Assembly (NCBI GenBank): GCA_963761755.1
Contig: CAVXIC010000011.1
Coordinates: 370,161-434,160, forward strand
DNA from: CAJXVA01 sp963761755
GTDB taxonomy: Bacteria; Myxococcota_A; Polyangia; Nannocystales; Nannocystaceae
DNA: 64,000 nucleotides
Direction of reading: 5' to 3'
The notes under the pieces: generated by a model
The model's database searches: none
Told to the model about the DNA's origin: nothing
The model's input: only the letters and a program-made list of their open reading frames with translations
Made by a program: the position numbers and the translations under genes
Part shown: positions 44,890 through 54,205 of the stretch, one piece after another
How the letters are laid out: the number at the start of each line of letters is the position of its first letter
Numbering within the stretch: position 1 is the stretch's first letter

Positions 44890-45593
44890 CACTCGACGGC
44901 GATCTCCCACACCCCCGACGCGTGACGACGGCCGTCCGGCTCGATCGCCTCCACGCGCCACAGCAACACCGAGCCCGACGGAACCCCCTCGAGTGCAGCC
45001 GCGGGCACCTGAACCGTCGTCTCGGTGAGCCCGTCCGCTTCATGGACTGGCGCGAGGTCTCGCGTCGTCACTCGAACCGTGAACGTCGGCGAGCCCAGGA
45101 CGTCCGAGGACCAGTGCAGGCGGAAGTCCGCCCGCGGCAGCGGAGCGTCGAGGGCGAGAGTGGTCTGCAGGAGGTGGTCTCCGGCGGGCGCGCGCAGGGC
45201 GGGCTCCGGGGTCCCCGAGGGCTGCGAGGGCGCCGGCGTGGCCAGCCAGAGCGCCAGCGCGGCCGCCACGGCGACGGCCACTCCGACCACGGCCGTCACG
45301 TTCGCCCACCGCGGGCGAGCGACGTCCACGTCAGCCTGCTCGAGCTCGCTCGACATGGGGGGCAGCGCAGCGGCCAGACGCCACTCGAGCGCGAGCTGAG
45401 GATCCGTGTGCAGCCGGTCGATGAGCGCCTGTCGATCGGCGTTGTCATCTTCGTGGTCGTGGGAGCCGTGAACGGCCGCCCAAATGCGTTCGGGGTCGGT
45501 GGGTGCCGCCTCGGAACTCGGCGGCGCCTGGGCAAAGCCGGCTCTCAGCCAGGCGATCGCGGTCGGGGAGGGAGGTTCGGGAGGTTCGGTCAC
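44889..45593 (-). CDS. Anti-sigma-like membrane protein (pair 2), CHAT operon
   Basis: A 234-residue protein with an N-terminal cytoplasmic region of about 100 residues (Pro/Ala-rich, then RLAAALPPMSSELEQAD), a single membrane segment near residues 102-123 (VGVAVAVAAALALWL) and an exported domain of about 110 residues with beta-rich pattern. GTG 45593 overlaps the sigma stop (GTGA) and the 3' end touches the CHAT start. The domain layout is that of an ECF anti-sigma factor, but no ZAS zinc motif is seen. Its Cys-free exported part resembles the domain that sits after the linker in other myxobacterial anti-sigma proteins. Confidence 0.75.
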   Translation of the reverse strand: MTEPPEPPSPTAIAWLRAGFAQAPPSSEAAPTDPERIWAAVHGSHDHEDDNADRQALIDRLHTDPQLALEWRLAAALPPMSSELEQADVDVARPRWANVTAVVGVAVAVAAALALWLATPAPSQPSGTPEPALRAPAGDHLLQTTLALDAPLPRADFRLHWSSDVLGSPTFTVRVTTRDLAPVHEADGLTETTVQVPAAALEGVPSGSVLLWRVEAIEPDGRRHASGVWEIAVE

Positions 45594-46177
45594 GGCGCGA
45601 ATCCTTTGCGATCGAGGCACCGGCGCAGGTCGGCGAGTCCGCGGAACACGAGGTTCTCGGTCCGCTTGTTGTTCCAGCCGAGCAGGGAGCCCGCCTCCGG
45701 CACGGAGTGGCCCTGAAGGTAGAGGTTGACCGCGCGCCGGCGATTGTCGCCCAGCCCGCCGAGGCAGGCACGAATCGCCATGCCGAGCTGGCCCGCCTCG
45801 GCGGAGGTGTCCGGTGCGGGCATCCTTCGAGGCGCGGCGACGGAGGCTTCGGTGGCCTGGTCGACCGTCTTCTGCCGGCTCTGCAGTTTGCGAAGCTCGT
45901 CGATGGTGGTCGAGTAGGCAACGCGCCACAGATACGAGGCTGGCAGCGGTGTCGCTTCGGGCGCTCGGCTGCGAACCTTGGCGACGCGCAGCATTGCAAG
46001 CTGCACGATGTCTTCGCGATGCGCGTTCATCGAGGCCGGGCACACGGAGCTTATCGCAGCGGTCAACTTCTGCCGGATCTCACGCAGCGTCGCGTTCTCG
46101 TCCTGGGTCTGTGCCGGGACCGAAAACGGCAGGGCTCTCGGCCCCGCGTATGCACTCTTGGCGCCCAGGCTCAACAT
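45590..46177 (-). CDS. ECF-like RNA polymerase sigma factor (pair 2)
   Basis: A 195-residue sigma factor with region 2 (REDIVQLAMLRVAKVR, ASYLWRVAYSTTIDELRK, about residues 50-100) and region 4 (LGDNRRRAVNLYLQGHSVPE then GWNNKRTENLVFRGLADL, about 140-190). The region 4 helix-turn-helix has an unusual Trp-Asn-Asn-Lys-Arg sequence. ATG 46177 is preferred over a longer start at 46300. First gene of the sigma-anti-sigma-CHAT operon, divergent from the acidic protein gene. Confidence 0.85.
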   Translation of the reverse strand: MLSLGAKSAYAGPRALPFSVPAQTQDENATLREIRQKLTAAISSVCPASMNAHREDIVQLAMLRVAKVRSRAPEATPLPASYLWRVAYSTTIDELRKLQSRQKTVDQATEASVAAPRRMPAPDTSAEAGQLGMAIRACLGGLGDNRRRAVNLYLQGHSVPEAGSLLGWNNKRTENLVFRGLADLRRCLDRKGFAP

Positions 46178-46394
46178 CTTGCCATCGGGCGACGTGTGTC
46201 GCCACGCCCGTCGGCCCACCGCTCGATGCCGCGCACGAGGCCTCGAGATGCGTGATGTCGCACACGAAGAGAAAACGGAGATTTCCCAGAGGGGAATCAC
46301 GCCCGGCGCACGTCCCTATGCCTGACCACGACGACTCGATGTTCACCGTCTCGTGGAAACCGGCCCTCGACGACACATCCAAGGCAGAACCCCC

Positions 46395-47855
46395 ATGACC
46401 ACAGCGTTGTCCATCTATGTCCTCGGTCTCCATGCATCACTAGGCGTGCCGGTGGTGGTTCGAGAGTTCGTGCTCTCCAAGCAGTCGCTCGAAGCGATTC
46501 GCCGCGCGCGGGCGGCCGCGCAGCGACGCTCACCCAAGAGGAAGGAGAGCTGGTCGGCAGAGGGCCGCGCGGTGCTCTTGGACGGCGAGACGTACGGCCT
46601 GCTCGCAGCGGCCTTGAGAGATCAGGGCGCCAAGATCGTCGACCACGCCGAGGTGGTGTTCCCGCTCCCCGTCCGGCAGGGCTGGGCGCTGCGCGAGGAA
46701 GCGTCGAAGGGCGGCCACGTTCCGAGCGTTCGCGACGCTGGGCTGCGCTTCGTCGATCCCATCGCCTCGAAGTTGGACATGCAGAGCCTGGGCGGCGGGC
46801 GTGCAGGGATGCGAGACTTCGAGCGGGGTCAGGCCGCCGGTGCGGGTGAGCAGGGAGACCCCATCGTGATCAAGACCGGTGGCTTCATCAAGGGCGAGTG
46901 GGACTGGGACTCCTTCAGCTTGGGGCTGAAAGGGAAGGTCAATGGCTTCCCCATCTTCATTCCGGACGCCCCGACCGCCACCACGCCCCAGACCTGGCCT
47001 ACCACGCCACCGGACTCGTCTTCGAACGGCTTGGGCCCGCACTTCATCGACCCCATTGACGTCATCTGGTTCGACCAAGCCGTGGATGGCGCCGTAGACT
47101 GGTTCGTCGACACCGCAAAGACCGTCTGGAGCGGGCTCAAAGCCGGCTTTGGCGGTGTAGTTGCGGACGATGACTCCTCGTCGGGGGATGGGACACCACC
47201 CCCGGCGGACCCGGCACCCGCGGACGATGGTGAGCCGCCCGATGGTGAGTCGCCGACGCCGAACGAGGATGAGGACCCCGATCCAGAGCCCGCGCAGGAT
47301 GACGCCGAGGACAGCGGGGGCGACTCCGACGATGAGCCCGACGAAGACGGGTCCGAGGACGACGAGGGCACGACGCAGGACTCGACGCCGGGGGACCCTC
47401 AGGGCGATCGGTCCGAGGCGCCCACCGGCGATGCCGCCGCGGCATTCCTCGAGAAGCTCCAGGGCTTCTTGCCCGTGGTGGCGGACCCCGACCCACGCTC
47501 GGATGGCGAGGGCGCGTACCTGGCGTTCATCTCCGACGAGGTCGTCGCCCAACTCATCGGACCCTGGGGCTCACTGGACCCCTGGATCCTGCGCGATCCG
47601 ACCCGCGAGTCCCGCAGCGGCGCGATGATCGAGGTCGAAACCTTCACCGTGAACGACCTCGTGACCGATCCCCCGAAGGACACCGCTGGCATCGTCTCCA
47701 CGTTCGCTCAGAAGCTCTCGACGACGAGCGCTGGCGTCGCGATGGCGCCCCGACCGGGCGCTGCGTTCGTCGTCCAAGGGGCGGTGGTGGCCCATCGCCT
47801 CGGCGTCATCGATCTCGCAGCCGGACGCGACCGGGGGGCTTCATCGCGGGCCTGA
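46395..47855 (+). CDS. Acidic low-complexity protein, unknown
   Basis: A 486-residue protein. The first 140 residues look like a compact domain rich in Leu/Ala/Arg (MTTALSIYVLGLHASLG...). The middle (about 245-365) is an extreme Asp/Glu/Pro/Gly-rich tract (DDDSSSGDG to DDEGTTQDS) with only a few Lys or Arg, and the C-terminal 110 residues form a second folded part (FLEKLQGFLPVVADPDP). ATG 46395 follows a run of C. It is divergent from the ECF-CHAT operon. The architecture is similar to acidic surface or chaperone-like proteins, but none is named. The last few codons may be affected by a GGGGGG run near 47838. Confidence 0.6.
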   Translation: MTTALSIYVLGLHASLGVPVVVREFVLSKQSLEAIRRARAAAQRRSPKRKESWSAEGRAVLLDGETYGLLAAALRDQGAKIVDHAEVVFPLPVRQGWALREEASKGGHVPSVRDAGLRFVDPIASKLDMQSLGGGRAGMRDFERGQAAGAGEQGDPIVIKTGGFIKGEWDWDSFSLGLKGKVNGFPIFIPDAPTATTPQTWPTTPPDSSSNGLGPHFIDPIDVIWFDQAVDGAVDWFVDTAKTVWSGLKAGFGGVVADDDSSSGDGTPPPADPAPADDGEPPDGESPTPNEDEDPDPEPAQDDAEDSGGDSDDEPDEDGSEDDEGTTQDSTPGDPQGDRSEAPTGDAAAAFLEKLQGFLPVVADPDPRSDGEGAYLAFISDEVVAQLIGPWGSLDPWILRDPTRESRSGAMIEVETFTVNDLVTDPPKDTAGIVSTFAQKLSTTSAGVAMAPRPGAAFVVQGAVVAHRLGVIDLAAGRDRGASSRA

Positions 47856-47915
47856 GCCGCCTGGGCGCGGATCCGGTCGGCGGTGCTGGGAACGAGCTGG
47901 CATGTCACGTCGAGC

Positions 47916-49751
47916 TCAATCCATCGCTCGGCCCTCGGCGGCCTCGTCGTTCTCCTCCTCGAAACCCATCGTGTAGAGCTCGGCGTACAACCCGCCCTTG
48001 GCCATGAGCTCGTCGTGCGTGCCCATCTCGGCGATCTGCCCCTTGCTGAGCACCATGATCTTGTCCGCCCGGCGCACGGTGCTCAGGCGATGGGCGATGA
48101 CCAAGACGCTGCGGCCATCGAGCAGCTTCTCGATCGCCTGCTGGACCTTCTGCTCGGTGATCGAATCCACGCTCGCGGTGGCCTCGTCGAGGATGAGCAG
48201 GGTGGGCTCGCGGGCGGCGACGCGGGCGAAGGCGAGCAGCTGGGTCTCGCCCTGGCTGAGGTTGCCACCGCGCTCGCCGACCTCGAAGGCGAGGCCGCCG
48301 CGCTCGTCGATGAGCTTGCGCGCCTGTACGAGCTCGAGCGCATCCATCATCCGTTCGGGGTCGCACGCCAGCTCGTCCTCCCCCAGGCAGATGTTGTAGG
48401 CGACGGTGTCTTGGAACAAGAACACGTCCTGCTGGACCATCAACAACTGCTTGCGCACGTGCGCGGGCTTGAGGTCACGGAGCTGCAGGCCACCGCTGTC
48501 GGTCTCCATCTCGATGCTGCCGCGATAGCCGGTATAGAACTGGGTCAGGACGCGCCCCAGGCTGCTCTTGCCCGAGCCCGTGCGACCCACGACGGCGACC
48601 ACCTCGCCCGGGGCGACGTCGAAGGACAGACCCTGCAGGACGTCGGGCCCGTCGTCTGCGTAGGCAAATCGCAGGTCGCGGACCTTCAGGCCTCCTCGCC
48701 ACGTGTCGAGCGGGTTGGCCTCGTCGGGGTGGACCGCGGGTTCGGTGGGTTCGTCGAGCAGCGCATAGATCCGCTCGAGCGAGGCTGCGGCGCGCTGAAT
48801 GGTGGCCAGCTTGCCCGAGAACTCCTTGACCGGGATGAAGATGCGCTGGAGGTAGTCGACGAACGCGAAGAGCAGGCCCAGGGTGATCGCGCCGCCCTCG
48901 GTCAGAACGCTCGGGGCTGCAAAGTAGATGAGCAGCGCGATCGAGAACGCGGAGATGCCGTCCATCACCGCGTACAGGAGCGCGTCGTACACGTTGGCCG
49001 TCTTGGTGGCGTCGAGGTAGCGCTGGCCGAGCCGCTGATACTCTCGATGGGCGGCTTGCTCGCGACCGAAGAGCTGTACGACGGTGATGCCGGAGAGCTG
49101 CTCGGCCAAGAAGCCCGTTTGCACCGCTTGGGCCCTGCGCACCTCGAGCTGGAGGCGACGCAGCACCGCCCCGACGTAGCGCACCAGGACGAACAGGATC
49201 GGCGCAGCGGTCAGTGTGATCAGCGTCAGCCACGGACTCAGCCACAGCATCGCCGCGAGGATCGACAGGATCATCACGATGTCGGTGAGGATCATGAACA
49301 CCCCGAACGACAGGGTCTCGCTGAGAGCCTCGACGTCGGAGGTCGTCCGGGTGAGCAGGCTGCCCAGCGCGTTCTTGTCGAAGAAGCGATTGGGCAGATG
49401 GATCACGTGATCGAAGACGCTGCGCCGAAGATCCGAGATCGTGTTGTGACCGGCTCGCTGCAGCGAGTAGACCTGCACGGCCTGGCAGAGGAACTCGGCC
49501 ATGACCGCGACCAGGAAGGCGAGGCTCAAGAACCGCAGCCCGATGGTGTCGCTGGTGGGGATGAGCTCGTCGACCGCGTACTTGACCATCAGCGGTCGCA
49601 GCGTCGACATCGCCGCAACGAGCGGGATCATCGACAGCCCCACCACCAGCCAGCGCTTGTGCGCGGCGGCGAAGGTCCAGAAGCGCTTGAGCAGCTCCAC
49701 CGTGGTGGCTGCCGAAGGCAGGGACTTTCCGGCCGGTTCGGTATCCTTCAT
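47916..49751 (-). CDS. ABC transporter half, TM + ATPase (catalytically complete)
   Basis: A 611-residue MsbA/MdlB-type half-transporter: six predicted helices in about residues 1-325 (intracellular loops with Arg and the usual EYQRL-like segment), then an ATPase domain at about 345-590. Walker A is GRTGSGKSS, signature LSQGE, Walker B LLILDEAT with the catalytic Glu, and the H-loop His is in AHRLS. Its first four bases overlap the stop of the partner half-transporter. The pair should form a heterodimeric exporter (of lipid, peptide or drug type), with this subunit supplying the hydrolytic Walker B. Confidence 0.92.
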   Translation of the reverse strand: MKDTEPAGKSLPSAATTVELLKRFWTFAAAHKRWLVVGLSMIPLVAAMSTLRPLMVKYAVDELIPTSDTIGLRFLSLAFLVAVMAEFLCQAVQVYSLQRAGHNTISDLRRSVFDHVIHLPNRFFDKNALGSLLTRTTSDVEALSETLSFGVFMILTDIVMILSILAAMLWLSPWLTLITLTAAPILFVLVRYVGAVLRRLQLEVRRAQAVQTGFLAEQLSGITVVQLFGREQAAHREYQRLGQRYLDATKTANVYDALLYAVMDGISAFSIALLIYFAAPSVLTEGGAITLGLLFAFVDYLQRIFIPVKEFSGKLATIQRAAASLERIYALLDEPTEPAVHPDEANPLDTWRGGLKVRDLRFAYADDGPDVLQGLSFDVAPGEVVAVVGRTGSGKSSLGRVLTQFYTGYRGSIEMETDSGGLQLRDLKPAHVRKQLLMVQQDVFLFQDTVAYNICLGEDELACDPERMMDALELVQARKLIDERGGLAFEVGERGGNLSQGETQLLAFARVAAREPTLLILDEATASVDSITEQKVQQAIEKLLDGRSVLVIAHRLSTVRRADKIMVLSKGQIAEMGTHDELMAKGGLYAELYTMGFEEENDEAAEGRAMD

Positions 49752-51544
49752 TGGCCTTCACCGCCCTGGTGGGCGTGGGTCTGGGCGTATTCGCCGTCCC
49801 TGGCGATGAGCTCCGCGTGCGTACCCCGCTCCACGATGCGGCCGCCCTCGAGCACGACGATCTCGTCGGCGTGCTCGAGCACGCTGGTGCGGTGGGAGAC
49901 GATGATCGTGGTGGGCGCGAGGTGTCCGGCGACCCCGCCGCGCAGGTTTCGAATCGCTGCGACCATGCGGGCCTCGGTGCCTTGGTCGACGGCGCTGAGC
50001 ACGTCGTCGAGCAGCAGGAACGGCCGGCTGCGATACAGCGCGCGGGCCAGCGCGGCGCGCTGGCGCTGGCCGCCCGAGAGCATCACGCCGCGCTCTCCGA
50101 CCACAGTGTCCAACCCGTTGGGCAGCTGTTCGACGTCATCCCACAAGCAGGCGGCCGTCAGCACTTCGTCGAGCGTTGCGTCGTTCTGCGCGCCGACGGT
50201 CTGCGTCGGGTTGCGGGCGGCTTCGTAGGGGTTGGCGCCCTGAAGCCGCACGTTCTCGCGCAGGGTCGTGGAGAACAAGAACGGTGACTGCGGCACCACG
50301 GCCATCGACTCGCGATAGTCCGAGAGCGGAACGTCCCGGGCATCGACCCCATCGAGCAGGACCGAGCCCGGCGGGGGCGTGTGCACGCGGGAGAGCACGT
50401 CGACCAGCGTGGTCTTGCCACTGCCCGTCTTGCCGAAGATGCCCAGCGTCCGACCGGGCTCGACCGTGATGTCGATGCCCTGCAGCGCCGGCTCGGTGCC
50501 GTCGGGATATGTGAACGCGAGGTCGCGCAGCTCGAGCTTGGGAGGCGCCTGGAGCCGGAGGGTCGAGGACTCCTGGGGAAGGTCGGGGGGGGTCTGCAGC
50601 ACGTCGTCGATGCGGCCCAGCGAGACGAGCCCACGAGAGATTGCCGCGAGCACCCAGGCGAGCGCGGTGAGGATGCCGACCAGGGACATCAGCAGCGCGG
50701 TGAACGTGGCGAGGTGTCCGACGGGCATGCCCGTCTCCACCACCCGATTGCTGCCCACCCAAAGTACGATCGCCGTGCCCACGAGCCCCGAGAACCCCAG
50801 CACGGGCATCGAGAACGCCCGGATTCGGGCGATACGCAGCTGCAGGGCCAGGTATTCGCGGTTGCGCACGTCGAAGCGCTCGAACGCGGCCGCCTCCGCG
50901 GCGTGGCTTCGCACCGTGCCGATGCCGGAGTAGATCTCGAGCACGCGGTCGCTGACCCCGGCCAGCAGCTGCATGCTCTCGCGCACCATCGCGAAGAAGC
51001 GCTTGACCGCAAACCGCATGTAGATCGCGCCGAACACGACCGGGATGAGGCACCAAAGGGTGAGCACCCAGTCGGTCGACGCCATCTGATACAGGTGCAG
51101 CGGTATCGCGACGGCCACGTTGCAGACCTGGAGACCGGCAAATCCGACCAGCAGTCGCACCGAGGTGGTGTCGTTGGTCGCGATGCTGACCAGCGCACCG
51201 ACCTTGCGCCGCATGTAGAACGGCCGCTGCAGCGAGAGCAGGTGCCCGAACAGATCGACGCCGACGCGATACTCCACGTCGCGGCCCGGGTTGAAGAACA
51301 GGATGCGCGAGAGGCTGCGCACCACGAGGACCAGGATCCCAAGGCCCATCAGCTCGGTCGCAAGGCCGCGGGTTTGCGAGAGCGCCTGCGCCCCCTGCTC
51401 CTCGAGGATGGTCAACGCTTCGCCGACGATCGCCGGGATGCGGACGATCACCCAGTTGGTGGCGAACAGCATGACCGCCCCGATCGCGTACTGCGGAACG
51501 TTGCGGGCGGCGTATCGCGTTGCGAATCGGCGGGCGAGGCTCAC
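49748..51544 (-). CDS. ABC transporter half, TM + ATPase (degenerate Walker B)
   Basis: A 598-residue MdlA-type half-transporter with six TM helices (about 1-315) and an ATPase domain (about 335-580). Walker A GKTGSGKTT and signature LSGGQ are intact, but Walker B reads FLLLDDVLSAVD, with Asp where the catalytic Glu should be. This is the usual mark of the non-canonical site in heterodimeric exporters, and it matches the canonical Glu in the partner. The gene precedes its partner with a 4-base overlap, and its start ATG 51544 is 37 bases downstream of the lipoprotein gene stop on the same strand, so all three may be co-transcribed. Confidence 0.92.
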   Translation of the reverse strand: MSLARRFATRYAARNVPQYAIGAVMLFATNWVIVRIPAIVGEALTILEEQGAQALSQTRGLATELMGLGILVLVVRSLSRILFFNPGRDVEYRVGVDLFGHLLSLQRPFYMRRKVGALVSIATNDTTSVRLLVGFAGLQVCNVAVAIPLHLYQMASTDWVLTLWCLIPVVFGAIYMRFAVKRFFAMVRESMQLLAGVSDRVLEIYSGIGTVRSHAAEAAAFERFDVRNREYLALQLRIARIRAFSMPVLGFSGLVGTAIVLWVGSNRVVETGMPVGHLATFTALLMSLVGILTALAWVLAAISRGLVSLGRIDDVLQTPPDLPQESSTLRLQAPPKLELRDLAFTYPDGTEPALQGIDITVEPGRTLGIFGKTGSGKTTLVDVLSRVHTPPPGSVLLDGVDARDVPLSDYRESMAVVPQSPFLFSTTLRENVRLQGANPYEAARNPTQTVGAQNDATLDEVLTAACLWDDVEQLPNGLDTVVGERGVMLSGGQRQRAALARALYRSRPFLLLDDVLSAVDQGTEARMVAAIRNLRGGVAGHLAPTTIIVSHRTSVLEHADEIVVLEGGRIVERGTHAELIARDGEYAQTHAHQGGEGQ

Positions 51545-51581
51545 GTGGGCGGTGAGGTTCTACGACATGCAGGGCAGAGAG

Positions 51582-52244
51582 TTACTTCTTCGCGTCGCTC
51601 GCGTCGTCCTCGAGCGTATCCGCCTCGAGCGTCTCGTCCGCTTCGATCGCATCGAGCTCGTCGCTGAGCGCCTTGATCGCCTTGCGGAGCTCCTCGAGCG
51701 TGGGGGCGAAGTTCTCGTTCTCGGCGATCGTGCCGCCGAGATCACCGTTGAAGTTCTCCCAGCCGGTGATGATCTCGCCGAGCATCACTTGAACTTGGCC
51801 GCCGCGGGACTCCTTCTCGGTGAGCTCGCGGTAGGACTTCATGAACTCCTTGTTGTCCGCGGCGTAGCCCTCGTTCCACTTGGTGTACGCGGCCTCGGGG
51901 TCTTTGGCCTTCGCCCACTTCGCGGACGCTTTCTCGACGTCGGCGAGTGCAGCGGAGAGATCCTCGACCAGCTTGCGGTAGGCCTCCAGCCGCCCCTTGA
52001 CGAACTCCTTCTCCATCTTCTCGTAGACCGCCTTGGCCTCGGCCATCTGCTCCTCGGGGGAGACGAAACCAGCCTTTCTGCGGGCCTCCGCGAGCTCCTC
52101 CGCCGACATCTCCGTCTTGACCGATTGCGTGAGCTCGGAGGGCTTCTTGCCCTTGTCGGCTTCGACGATCGGCTCCTTGTTGGAGTCACAGCCGGCCAAG
52201 GCAAGAGGGGCGATCAGGGCGGAGAACAGGACGAACGTGCGCAT
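51582..52244 (-). CDS. Predicted lipoprotein with coiled-coil, upstream of ABC exporter
   Basis: A 220-residue lipoprotein: MRTFVLFSALIAPLALAGC signal with lipobox LAGC, then a very charged helix-rich domain (Lys/Glu/Ala heptads) and an acidic C-terminus (EADTLEDDASDAKK). The ATG at 52244 is chosen over one four residues upstream because the signal begins there. No family is recognised. It may be part of the same transcription unit as the exporter. Confidence 0.75.
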   Translation of the reverse strand: MRTFVLFSALIAPLALAGCDSNKEPIVEADKGKKPSELTQSVKTEMSAEELAEARRKAGFVSPEEQMAEAKAVYEKMEKEFVKGRLEAYRKLVEDLSAALADVEKASAKWAKAKDPEAAYTKWNEGYAADNKEFMKSYRELTEKESRGGQVQVMLGEIITGWENFNGDLGGTIAENENFAPTLEELRKAIKALSDELDAIEADETLEADTLEDDASDAKK

Positions 52245-52471
52245 GTGGGCCTCCACAGAGCAGCGACCGTAGCACTTCGGTCCAGCGTCGCGGGTTCGGG
52301 GTGCTCATCGGGCGGGCCGCCGCCCCGTAGGCGTTCGACGGGGGCGGGTCGAGCGGCGCGACGCGCAGGTCCGGTCCGCACGCGCTGGGCTCGGATGCAT
52401 GCCCCTCTCATGGACGCCCCCGCCGGCAAGCTGGGACCCGTTTCGCTGTTCGTGAGCGACCCCACGAATAG

Positions 52472-52484
52472 GAACGTGACGTTC
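52472..52484. promoter_or_regulatory. Operator-like 13-bp palindrome upstream of the metalloprotease gene
   Basis: GAACGT-G-ACGTTC is a perfect inverted repeat 27 bases before the GTG start at 52511. It is in a more AT-rich stretch than the rest of this intergenic region (52441-52500), as expected for a promoter/operator. The cognate regulator is unknown. Confidence 0.45.
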
Positions 52485-52510
52485 TTTGTCAGGTTTGCCA
52501 GTCTCAGGTC

Positions 52511-54172
52511 GTGTTCCGCACCGGGTTGCTCCTTCTCTCTTCCGTGTTCTTGGCCGCAGCTTGCGACGATGGCGGCGATGCCGACGGTGGCGGCACGGGC
52601 AGCGGCGGCGCCGAGGCTGGAGGCACGACCGCGGGCGAAGCAGGCTCCGGCGACTCTGGCTCCACGGGCGTGAGCGCGACGTCGGGGGTCGACGAGACCG
52701 GTACGGCGGCCGTCGACGAGCCGGCCCGCGCGGTCGAGATCTCGCGCGTCGAAGCCAACTCCGGCGTTGCGATTCCGATCGCGATCGGGGGCAGCTGGGC
52801 CGACGGGCCGCAGCGCAACGCGCAGATCCCCAAGAACCGGAACACCGCCTTCCGCGTCTATCTGGACGTCGAGGACGACACCTGGGTCAGCCGCCCGATC
52901 GAGGCCCGAATGACGCTCTTCCAGGAGGATGGGACCGAGAAGGTCTACTCCGAGATCGCGGACGTCGGTCAAGACAGCTCCACGACGTCCTTCCAGTCCA
53001 ACATCGTGATCGGCGTGCTCGCCGAGGACATGCGCCCCGGAACGCAGTTCAACATCGAGCTGTTCGAGGCCGGTGGCGACTACCAGAGCCTGCCCGCCGC
53101 GTCTGAGCCTCCCAAGGCCATGCCCGAGCGCAACTTCATCGGAGTCGAGAGCTCCTATCAGAACATGCGCATCGTGATCGTGCCGATCGACTACAGCTTC
53201 GGCGGCTGCGAAACGCGGTTCGACACCTCGGATGAGGCGCTCGAGCCGTACATCGATCACATGTTCCAGCAGAACGCGGTCGAGAACATCGAGATCGAGA
53301 TTCACGACTACGTGACCGTCGACGACCTCGATCTGGGTGGCAACGGCTTCTTTCAGCTGCTGTCTCGCATCGTCCAGCTGCGGGCGGCCGAGGCTCCGGA
53401 TCCCAACGTCTACTACTATGGGCTGTTCGACAACTGCGGCCAGTGCATCGGAGACGGAGGCGGCTGTACGCTGGGCGTCGCCGGCGGCATCCCTGGCGAC
53501 TCGATGGGCGAGGCGGGTGGACGCGCGGCGATCGGTACCCAGTTCCTCAGCAACCAGGAGGTCGGAATCGAGACCTTCGTGCACGAGATCGGCCACACCC
53601 AAGGTCGCCGGCACATCTTCTGTCCCGCAGCCAACGCGGCCGGCACCGATCCCTCCTACCCGTACGCGGACGGCAAGACGGAGGGCTGGGGCTTCGGGGT
53701 ACGCGACTTCCAGCTGCGCAACGGCAACACGCACTTCGACTACATGAGCTACTGCAACCCCACGTGGGTCTCGGACTGGCAGTGGAAGGAGACCTTCCAG
53801 CGGATCCAGACCCTCAGCAGCTGGGAAGGTGCCGACATGGAGGACGCGCTCGAAGGCCGATACGTGCTCACCGGCGCGGTCAACACCCAGACCGGTGAGG
53901 CGCAGTGGTGGACCGACCGCGGGTGGGTCGAGCCCGAGGACGCCGAGGCCAACCATCGGATCCGCTTCTCGTTCGAGGACGCCAGCGGGGACGACGAACT
54001 CCTGGTCGATGCGCAACCGTGGAGCGAAGGCCCGTGGATGACCGTCCGGGCTCCGCTGCCCGACGACTTCGAGGCGGTCACCGCGATTCAGCTCGACACG
54101 CCTTCCTTGACCGCTAGCGCCCCGCGCAGCGCGATCAAGGCCTTCCACATGAACTCGTTGCAGGCGCCGTAG
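52511..54172 (+). CDS. Secreted/lipid-anchored zinc metalloprotease (metzincin-like)
   Basis: A 553-residue exported protein. The signal peptide ends in lipobox FLAAAC, a Gly/Ser/Thr linker follows to about residue 65, and then come a domain of beta-rich type and a catalytic domain. The zinc site is HEIGHTQGRRH near residue 358 (His-Glu-x-x-His-x-x-Gly-x-x-His), and about 50 residues later DYMSYC supplies the Met-turn (Met followed by Ser-Tyr-Cys). These are metzincin hallmarks; the Gly-Trp-Gly-Phe after the site resembles the M66/StcE group, but I am not sure of the family. GTG start. A palindrome lies 27 bases upstream. Predicted role: extracellular or surface proteolysis, fitting a predatory lifestyle (inference). 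Confidence 0.83.
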   Translation: MFRTGLLLLSSVFLAAACDDGGDADGGGTGSGGAEAGGTTAGEAGSGDSGSTGVSATSGVDETGTAAVDEPARAVEISRVEANSGVAIPIAIGGSWADGPQRNAQIPKNRNTAFRVYLDVEDDTWVSRPIEARMTLFQEDGTEKVYSEIADVGQDSSTTSFQSNIVIGVLAEDMRPGTQFNIELFEAGGDYQSLPAASEPPKAMPERNFIGVESSYQNMRIVIVPIDYSFGGCETRFDTSDEALEPYIDHMFQQNAVENIEIEIHDYVTVDDLDLGGNGFFQLLSRIVQLRAAEAPDPNVYYYGLFDNCGQCIGDGGGCTLGVAGGIPGDSMGEAGGRAAIGTQFLSNQEVGIETFVHEIGHTQGRRHIFCPAANAAGTDPSYPYADGKTEGWGFGVRDFQLRNGNTHFDYMSYCNPTWVSDWQWKETFQRIQTLSSWEGADMEDALEGRYVLTGAVNTQTGEAQWWTDRGWVEPEDAEANHRIRFSFEDASGDDELLVDAQPWSEGPWMTVRAPLPDDFEAVTAIQLDTPSLTASAPRSAIKAFHMNSLQAP

Positions 54173-54205
54173 GCCACCGTGGCGCGGTGGTGTACTCTGC
54201 GCGCC

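Noticed and set aside
47883..50228. A 781-residue open frame antisense to the ABC transporter
   Set aside because: The opposite strand carries Walker A, signature and Walker B; the antisense frame has no motif.
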